Assembly: GCF_002102255.1 (NCBI RefSeq)
Contig: NZ_LQPH01000169.1
Span: 1 to 47,075 of the forward strand
Origin: Mycobacterium nebraskense
GTDB taxonomy: Bacteria > Actinomycetota > Actinomycetes > Mycobacteriales > Mycobacteriaceae
Direction of reading: 5' to 3'
DNA: 47,075 bases
This document shows positions 42,008-47,075 of the stretch, piece by piece. The stretch's first letter is position 1, and each line of letters starts with the position of its first letter. The notes under the pieces were generated by a model. It did no database searches, was not told where the DNA came from, and worked only from the letters and a program-made list of their open reading frames with translations. The translations under genes were made by a program, and so were the position numbers.

Positions 42008-43261
42008 GTGCGTATCGACCGGCTCGGCGACCTTGGCGCCGCACCCCAGGTGCTGCGCGCCGTGGGCGACGCCACGGCACGCCTCGGTCTGCCGCCGCCG
42101 GCCGGGCTGAGCGGCGACTGGTTCGGCGCGCTGGCGGTGATCGCCCCGAGCGTGTCAGCGCAGCCGGTCGATGCCGACGCCGCCTTCGCGGTCCAGCTGA
42201 ACTCGCAGGCGCTCGACTCACCAGCGGTGGGCGGCGGCTGGATCGGTTACCTTTCCTATCCCGATCCGGGCGCCGACGACGCACCGAACCGGATCCCCGA
42301 AGCCGCGGGCGGATGGACCGACTGCGTGCTGCGTCGCGACCGGGACGGGCGGTGGTGGTACGAGAGCCTGTCCGGCGCGCCGATGCCGGACTGGCTGGCC
42401 GCCGCGCTGGCGACGGCGCCGCCGCCGGCGCGTGACTGCCGCATCGACTGGGGCCCCGCCGACCGGGCGGCGCACCGCGACGGCGTGCACAACTGCCTGG
42501 AGGCGATCCGCGCGGGCGAGGTCTACCAGGCGTGTGTGTGCACGCAATTCACCGGGACGGTCACGGGCGACGCGCTGGATTTCTTCGCCGACGCCATCGC
42601 ACGCACCTCCCCGGCGCGGGCGGCCTACGTCGCCGGGCCGTGGGGCGCGGTGGCGTCGCTGTCCCCGGAGCTCTTCCTGCGGCGGCGCGGGACGCTCGTG
42701 ACGTCCAGCCCGATCAAGGGCACCCTGCCCCTGGATGCCTGGCCGTCGGCGCTGCGGGCGTCGGCGAAAGAGGTGGCCGAGAACATCATGATCGTGGACC
42801 TGGTCCGCAATGATCTCGGCCGGGTGGCGATCGTCGGCACCGTCACGGTCCCCGAGTTATTGGTGGTGCGGCGCGCCCCGGGCGTGTGGCACCTGGTCTC
42901 CACCGTGTCGGCGCGGGTTCCCGTCGAACTGCCGACGTCGGCGCTGCTGGACGCCGCCTTCCCGCCGGCCTCGGTCACCGGCACACCCAAACACCGGGCC
43001 CGTCAACTGCTTTCGCAATGGGAGCCTCATCGTCGCGGAATATACTGCGGAACAATCGGTTTGGCCTCACCTGTGGCCGGGTGTGAATTGAACGTCGCCA
43101 TCCGCACGGTCGAGTTCGACGCCGCGGGGGGCGCCGTGCTGGGCGTCGGCGGAGGGATCACCGCCGACTCCGATCCCGACGCTGAATGGGCCGAATGCCT
43201 GCACAAGGCCTCACCCGTCGTCGGGCAACCGCGCATCGCGGCCGCGTTCTCGGCCGGCTGA
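42008..43261 (+). CDS. pabB: Aminodeoxychorismate synthase component I (chorismate-binding family)
   Basis: A 417-residue chorismate-utilising enzyme matching Rv1005c in position. It converts chorismate and ammonia to 4-amino-4-deoxychorismate for folate synthesis. Diagnostic segments are GEVYQACVCTQF, SSPIKGTLPLD, ENIMIVDLVRNDLGRV, FPPASVTGTPK and GIYCGTIG; the SPIKGT lysine is the PabB-type hallmark. The start is GTG, with GTG at 42008 giving a compact N-terminus, somewhat shorter than the M. tuberculosis protein. Anthranilate synthase is less likely because of PIKGT. It converges with rsmI across 3 bp; M. tuberculosis has Rv1004c in between, which is absent here. Confidence 0.92.
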   Translation: MRIDRLGDLGAAPQVLRAVGDATARLGLPPPAGLSGDWFGALAVIAPSVSAQPVDADAAFAVQLNSQALDSPAVGGGWIGYLSYPDPGADDAPNRIPEAAGGWTDCVLRRDRDGRWWYESLSGAPMPDWLAAALATAPPPARDCRIDWGPADRAAHRDGVHNCLEAIRAGEVYQACVCTQFTGTVTGDALDFFADAIARTSPARAAYVAGPWGAVASLSPELFLRRRGTLVTSSPIKGTLPLDAWPSALRASAKEVAENIMIVDLVRNDLGRVAIVGTVTVPELLVVRRAPGVWHLVSTVSARVPVELPTSALLDAAFPPASVTGTPKHRARQLLSQWEPHRRGIYCGTIGLASPVAGCELNVAIRTVEFDAAGGAVLGVGGGITADSDPDAEWAECLHKASPVVGQPRIAAAFSAG

Positions 43262-43264
43262 CCT

Positions 43265-44101
43265 TCACCCGCGGCGCGATTGCAGGACCGCGTCGTAAAG
43301 CTGGCGCGAGCGCACCCCCGGATGCGCGGCGGCCACCTCACCGCAGGCGTCCTTGACACGTGCCCCGTCGGCGACCAGCTCCTCCACCTGCGCGACCAGC
43401 GACGGCAGGTCGGCGCGCGGGGTGGCGCCCGCCAGCACGACGGTGATCTCGCCAAGCACCCCGTCGTCCGCCCACGCCGCCAGCTCGTCGAGCGATCCGC
43501 GCACCACCTCCTCGTGCACCTTGGTCAGTTCCCGGCAGATCGCGGCGCGCCGGGCACCGCCGAGTTGGTCGACAGCGTCGCGCAGGCACGCGGCCAACCG
43601 GCGGGGCGATTCGAAGAACACGCAGGTGCGCCGCTCGTCGGCCAGCGAGTCCAGCCAGGTCCGCCGTGCGGCCTTCTTGCGCGGCGCGAAACCCTCGAAG
43701 CAGAACTTCTCCGCCGGCAAACCAGACAGGGCCAGCGCGGTCATCACCGCCGACGGGCCGGGGAGACACGTCAGCGGAAGGTCGGCTTCCACGCACGCCG
43801 CGACCAGCCGGAAGCCGGGGTCGCTGATCAGCGGCATCCCGGCATCGCTGACCACCAGCACCGTCGCGCCGGCCTCCAGCGCGGCGATCAGGGAGTCCAC
43901 CCGGGCCGCCTCGACCCGGTCGAACAGGCTGATCACCCGGCCGCTGATGGTGACGTCCAGCGCTTTCGCGAGGGTGCGCACCCGCCGGGTGTCCTCGGCC
44001 GCCACCACGTCGGCGTGGGCGAGGGCGTCGATCAGGCGAGGCGAGGCGTCCGACGGCTGGCCCAACGGGGTCGCGGCCAGCAACAGGCGGCCAGTGGTCA
44101 T
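43265..44101 (-). CDS. rsmI: 16S rRNA (cytidine-1402-2'-O)-methyltransferase
   Basis: A 278-residue tetrapyrrole-methylase-fold enzyme that 2'-O-methylates C1402 of 16S rRNA in the decoding centre. The N-terminal LLAATPLGQPSDASPRLIDALAHAD and VAAEDTRR, the VSDAGMPLISDPG motif (about residue 80) and the GPSAVMTALALSGLP loop are diagnostic. ATG 44101 lies 7 nt after a reverse -10 TAGGCT, so the mRNA is predicted leaderless. It diverges from pmt, with start codons 26 bp apart, the same pairing as Rv1003/Rv1002c. Confidence 0.96.
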   Translation of the reverse strand: MTTGRLLLAATPLGQPSDASPRLIDALAHADVVAAEDTRRVRTLAKALDVTISGRVISLFDRVEAARVDSLIAALEAGATVLVVSDAGMPLISDPGFRLVAACVEADLPLTCLPGPSAVMTALALSGLPAEKFCFEGFAPRKKAARRTWLDSLADERRTCVFFESPRRLAACLRDAVDQLGGARRAAICRELTKVHEEVVRGSLDELAAWADDGVLGEITVVLAGATPRADLPSLVAQVEELVADGARVKDACGEVAAAHPGVRSRQLYDAVLQSRRG

Positions 44102-44108
44102 GACGGAC

Positions 44109-44118
44109 AGCCTACGAT
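44109..44118. promoter_or_regulatory. Fused divergent -10 element for rsmI and pmt
   Basis: AGCCTACGAT reads as TACGAT forward (44113-44118) and TAGGCT in reverse (44114-44109), sharing the central TA. Predicted +1 sites are 44125 (pmt ATG 44127) and 44102 (rsmI ATG 44101). The arrangement is identical to that between tatD and metG. Confidence 0.6.
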
Positions 44119-44126
44119 CGACACCG

Positions 44127-45695
44127 ATGTCCGCCCCGCCCCGCGAAACCCCGGTCGCCGGCCAGGAGCGTGTCGTGCCCGTCGTCAGCCCGGGACCGAT
44201 GGTTCCGGTGGCCGATTTCGGGCCGACCGATCAGATTCGCGGCTGGGTCGTGACGGGCGTGATCGCCGTGCTGGCAGCTATCACCCGATTCCTCAACCTG
44301 GGTTCGCCGGCCGATGCCGGCACACCCATCTTCGACGAGAAGCATTACGCGCCGCAGGCCTGGCAGGCGCTGCACAACCACGGGGTGGAGGACAACCCCG
44401 GGTTCGGCCTGGTGGTCCACCCACCGGTCGGCAAGCAGCTGATCGCGATCGGCGAGGCGATCTTCGGGTACAACGGCGTCGGCTGGCGGTTCACCGGCGC
44501 CCTGCTGGGCGTGGTGCTGGTTGTGCTGGTGATGCGGATCGTCCGGCGGATCAGCCGCTCGACGCTGGTCGGCGCCATCGCCGGGGTGCTGGTGATCTGC
44601 GACGGCGTCAGTTTCGTCGCCTCGCGGACCGCCTTGCTCGACGGCATCCTCACCTTCTTCGTGGTCGCGGCGTTCGGCGCTCTCATCGTCGACCGAGATC
44701 AGGTGCGCCAGCGCATGCACGTGGCGCTGCTGGAGGGGCGCGCCGCCGAGACGGTGTGGGGCCCGCGGCTGGGGGTGCGCTGGTGGCGCTTCTCGGCCGG
44801 CGTGCTGCTCGGATTGGCTTGCGGGACAAAATGGTCCGGGCTGTATTTCGTGCTGTTCTTCGGTGCGATGTCGTTGGCGTTCGACGTCGCGGCGCGGCGC
44901 CAGTACCAGGTGATTAGCCCGTGGCGGGGAGTTTTGCGGCGTGACCTGATTCCCACCGTTTACGCGCTGGTGCTCGTCCCGTTCGCGGTGTATATGGCCA
45001 GTTACGCGCCGTGGTTCGCGTCCGAGACGGCGATCGATCGACACGAGGTGGGCCAGTCGATCGGCCCCCATTCGGTGGTCCCTCTTCCCGATGCCATCCG
45101 CTCGTTATGGCATTACACCGCCAAGGCTTTCGATTTCCATAAAAGCCTGACCAACGCCGCCGGCAACTACCATCCGTGGGAGTCCAAGCCGTGGAGCTGG
45201 CCGATGTCGTTGCGGCCGGTGCTGTATGCGATCGATCAGCAGAACGTTTCCGGGTGCGGTGCGCAGTCGTGCGTCAAGGCGGAGATGCTGGTGGGCACTC
45301 CGGCCATGTGGTGGCTGGCGGTGCCGGTCTTGCTTTACGCGTGCTGGCGTACGTTCGTTCGCCGCGATTGGCGTTACGCCGTTGTGCTGACCGGTTATTG
45401 CGCCGGGTGGCTGCCCTGGTTCGCCGACATCGACCGGCAGATGTACTTCTTCTACGCGGCGACCATGGCGCCGTTCCTGGTGATGGGGATTGCGTTGATT
45501 TGCGGGGACATCCTTTACCCGCCAGGCCGAGCCCGCGGTCTGAGCTCGGAACGACGCACGCTGGGGCTGATCGCCGTCTGCTTCTACGTTGCGTTGGTGG
45601 TGACCAACTTCGCCTGGCTGTTTCCGGTACTCACCGGCCTGCCGATTTCGCAGCAGACGTGGGACATGGAGATCTGGCTGCCCAGCTGGCGGTAG
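44127..45695 (+). CDS. pmt: Protein O-mannosyltransferase
   Basis: A 522-residue polytopic GT39/PMT enzyme, matching Rv1002c in length and place. It transfers mannose from polyprenyl-phosphate-mannose to Ser/Thr of secreted proteins at the outer face of the plasma membrane. The first extracytoplasmic loop carries the acidic motif FDEKHYAPQAW (catalytic Asp-Glu), followed by HPPVGK and about 10-11 membrane segments. WESKPWSWP and the FYAATMAPFLVMG region are typical of the C-terminal part. Upstream in-frame sequence belongs to the rsmI shadow. Lipoproteins of the cluster are potential substrates. Confidence 0.96.
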   Translation: MSAPPRETPVAGQERVVPVVSPGPMVPVADFGPTDQIRGWVVTGVIAVLAAITRFLNLGSPADAGTPIFDEKHYAPQAWQALHNHGVEDNPGFGLVVHPPVGKQLIAIGEAIFGYNGVGWRFTGALLGVVLVVLVMRIVRRISRSTLVGAIAGVLVICDGVSFVASRTALLDGILTFFVVAAFGALIVDRDQVRQRMHVALLEGRAAETVWGPRLGVRWWRFSAGVLLGLACGTKWSGLYFVLFFGAMSLAFDVAARRQYQVISPWRGVLRRDLIPTVYALVLVPFAVYMASYAPWFASETAIDRHEVGQSIGPHSVVPLPDAIRSLWHYTAKAFDFHKSLTNAAGNYHPWESKPWSWPMSLRPVLYAIDQQNVSGCGAQSCVKAEMLVGTPAMWWLAVPVLLYACWRTFVRRDWRYAVVLTGYCAGWLPWFADIDRQMYFFYAATMAPFLVMGIALICGDILYPPGRARGLSSERRTLGLIAVCFYVALVVTNFAWLFPVLTGLPISQQTWDMEIWLPSWR

Positions 45696-45718
45696 TTTCT
45701 GGCGCGCCGAGATTGCCG

Positions 45719-46927
45719 CTATCGCACCGGATCCCGGGCGACGGGACAGGACATGCAGCGGGGGCCGCCACGGCCGGTGCCCAGTTCGGACCCCGCGATG
45801 GTCAGCACCTCGATGCCCGCGTCCTGCAAGCGGGCGTTGGTCTGCGCGTTGCGCTCGTAGGCGACGACAACGCCGGGCGCCAACGCCAAGGTGTTGTTGC
45901 CGTCGTCCCACTGCTCCCGTTCGGCGATGACGGGGTCCAGCCCCGTGTCGATGACGCGTAGCTGGTCGATCTCCATCGCCTTGGCGGCGGCCTCCAGAAA
46001 CGGCGCTTCGTCACTGATGGCCACGCCGTCTGGTGTGCGCTCGATCGTGAAAGCCGAGAGCGTGTCGACAACGTTGGCGTACATCACCACGGTGTCGGTG
46101 TCGACCATCGTGCACACCGTGTCCAAGTGCATCTGCGCGCGCCGCTGGGCGATCGGCACGGCCAGCACCTTGCGCGCAAGGTCGTCGTCAAAGAGGCTGC
46201 GGGCCAACGCTTCCGCGCCCGCCGGGGTGGTGCGCTCGCCCACCCCGACCGCCACCACACCGGGGGCGAGCAGCAGCACGTCGCCGCCCTCGACCGGCGC
46301 GGTGCGCGACTCGTAGGCGCGCCGCACCCCGGTGAATCGCGGGTGATGGGCGTAGATGAGATCGGTCAGCGACGCCTCGCGCACCCGGGCGCGCAGCGCC
46401 AGCGTGGGAATCACCACCCGCGGGCCGATCCATATCGACGAGTCACGGGTGAACACCAGGTTGGGCAGGGGCTCGATGACGAAGTCCGCCCCGTGGTGCA
46501 TGCGCAACACCAGCGACACGTCGGTCCGGATGTCCGACGGCAATTCGTTGAACGTCATGCCGGCCATCAGCACCTGGGCCAGCCTGCCCGCGTCCAGTCC
46601 CCGCAGGTAGGCCGAAAGCGCTTGCGCCAACGACATTCCGAGCCGGCGCGTGTCGACGGCGGCGGCGACGCCCTGCATCCGCGCGGCCCCGCTGTGCGTC
46701 AGCGCCTCGGCCAGCAGGTCCGACAACAGCAGCACCTGCACGCCGCGGGAACGCAGCAGCTCGGCGAACTGGTCGTGTTCGTCTTGCGCGCGTGCGACCC
46801 AGGGCAACCCGTCGAAAAGCAACTGATCCATGTTGCGCGGATTGAGCCGCCGCAGCTCGCCGCCGGGGCGGTGCAGGATGACGACACGCAGGGCTCCCAC
46901 CTCGGAATCGGTGCCCAGCTCAACCAC
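45719..46927 (-). CDS. arcA: Arginine deiminase
   Basis: A 402-residue enzyme that hydrolyses arginine to citrulline and ammonia, same length as Rv1001. Active-site parts: LPNLVFTRDSSIWIG (FTRD with the substrate-binding Asp), PVEGGDVLLL, HLDTVCTMVD (catalytic His, Asp) and the C-terminal GRGGPRCMSCP with the nucleophilic cysteine. The frame is open to 46969, but GTG 46927 coincides exactly with the +1 predicted from TACGGT (46939-46934), so the transcript is leaderless and this start also gives the M. tuberculosis N-terminus. It converges with pmt across 23 bp. Confidence 0.96.
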   Translation of the reverse strand: MVELGTDSEVGALRVVILHRPGGELRRLNPRNMDQLLFDGLPWVARAQDEHDQFAELLRSRGVQVLLLSDLLAEALTHSGAARMQGVAAAVDTRRLGMSLAQALSAYLRGLDAGRLAQVLMAGMTFNELPSDIRTDVSLVLRMHHGADFVIEPLPNLVFTRDSSIWIGPRVVIPTLALRARVREASLTDLIYAHHPRFTGVRRAYESRTAPVEGGDVLLLAPGVVAVGVGERTTPAGAEALARSLFDDDLARKVLAVPIAQRRAQMHLDTVCTMVDTDTVVMYANVVDTLSAFTIERTPDGVAISDEAPFLEAAAKAMEIDQLRVIDTGLDPVIAEREQWDDGNNTLALAPGVVVAYERNAQTNARLQDAGIEVLTIAGSELGTGRGGPRCMSCPVARDPVR

Positions 46928-46933
46928 ACCACA

Positions 46934-46939
46934 ACCGTA
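46934..46939 (-). promoter_or_regulatory. -10 element of leaderless arcA
   Basis: Reverse-strand TACGGT, with its +1 falling on the first base of the arcA GTG (46927). Confidence 0.5.
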
Positions 46940-47026
46940 GCCGCACCGGAGTCGACCGTCCCGGTACACGCCCTCGCACGGACCGGGCCATCGAACGGAT
47001 GTACTGCTTATCTGCTTAAGTGGACT

Positions 47027-47032
47027 TACGCT
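47027..47032 (+). promoter_or_regulatory. -10 element near the window end
   Basis: TACGCT with a predicted +1 at 47039, one base before a GTG at 47040. Confidence 0.3.
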
Positions 47033-47039
47033 GGTCGGT

Positions 47040-47075
47040 GTGGATTTTGCTGGTGTGAGTCCGGTTGGCGGGATG
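47040..47075 (+). CDS. Possible start of a leaderless gene cut by the window end
   Basis: GTG at 47040 begins an open frame of 12 codons to the end of the window. Support is only the TACGCT -10 spaced for leaderless transcription. The product cannot be recognised. Confidence 0.25.
   Translation, partial: MDFAGVSPVGGM

Noticed and set aside
1..47075. tRNA, rRNA or CRISPR features
   Set aside because: No T-loop-like consensus, rRNA segments or regularly spaced repeats were found by eye in any intergenic region.

Overview
The window is chromosomal DNA of a Mycobacterium, most likely a slow grower. It is high in GC, carries a PPE-family gene, and both ends follow the M. tuberculosis gene order around Rv1001-Rv1015: rplY, pth, pks16, ispE, ksgA, rpfB, tatD and metG on the left (1.3-10.2 kb), and pabB, rsmI, pmt and arcA on the right (42.0-46.9 kb). 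Several products match the lengths I recall for the M. tuberculosis proteins (Pth 191, Pks16 544, KsgA 317, RpfB 362, Pmt 522, ArcA 402 residues). I cannot name the species from sequence alone.

Between metG and pabB, where M. tuberculosis has essentially one gene (Rv1006), this genome holds about 32 kb of accessory genes. From left to right they are: a TetR-controlled DUF385/DUF1772 pair; a PAS protein; a NodB-type polysaccharide deacetylase; a BcsB-like exported membrane protein; two tandem TetR regulators of the gamma-butyrolactone-receptor type; an AT-rich, repeat-bearing regulatory region; a forward operon (small ORF, PPE, RmlC-like cupin, polyprenyl-phosphate sugar-1-phosphate transferase, Wzx-like flippase, GT2-GT4 fusion); an FkbM methyltransferase; a zinc-motif methyltransferase with a GT4; a tightly overlapping reverse operon (Wzz/Wzc-like protein, Wzy-like polymerase, GT4, aldo/keto reductase, GMC oxidoreductase); two paralogous glycosidase-like lipoproteins flanking a GAF-GGDEF-EAL c-di-GMP protein; and an FAD oxidoreductase with an ECF41/SigJ-type sigma factor.

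Together the accessory genes look like a complete Wzx/Wzy-dependent exopolysaccharide system: initiation (sugar transferase), assembly (three GT proteins), flipping (Wzx), polymerisation (Wzy), chain-length control (Wzz/Wzc), decoration (methyltransferases, oxidoreductases) and extracellular processing (deacetylase, lipoproteins). It appears to sit beside c-di-GMP and signal-receptor regulation. Such a pathway is not part of the standard picture of mycobacterial envelope biogenesis, and it is the main discovery candidate here. Two of its proteins lack textbook catalytic residues: the Wzc-like protein lacks the Walker A lysine, and the RmlC-like protein lacks the catalytic tyrosine and lysine.

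A second theme is transcription architecture. Many start codons lie almost exactly 7 nt beyond a TANNNT -10 hexamer, which predicts leaderless mRNAs. Two divergent gene pairs (tatD/metG and rsmI/pmt) share a fused ANNNTANNNT -10 element. In two other places the TAG stop of one gene begins the -10 of the next. No rRNA, tRNA, CRISPR array or insertion sequence was seen.
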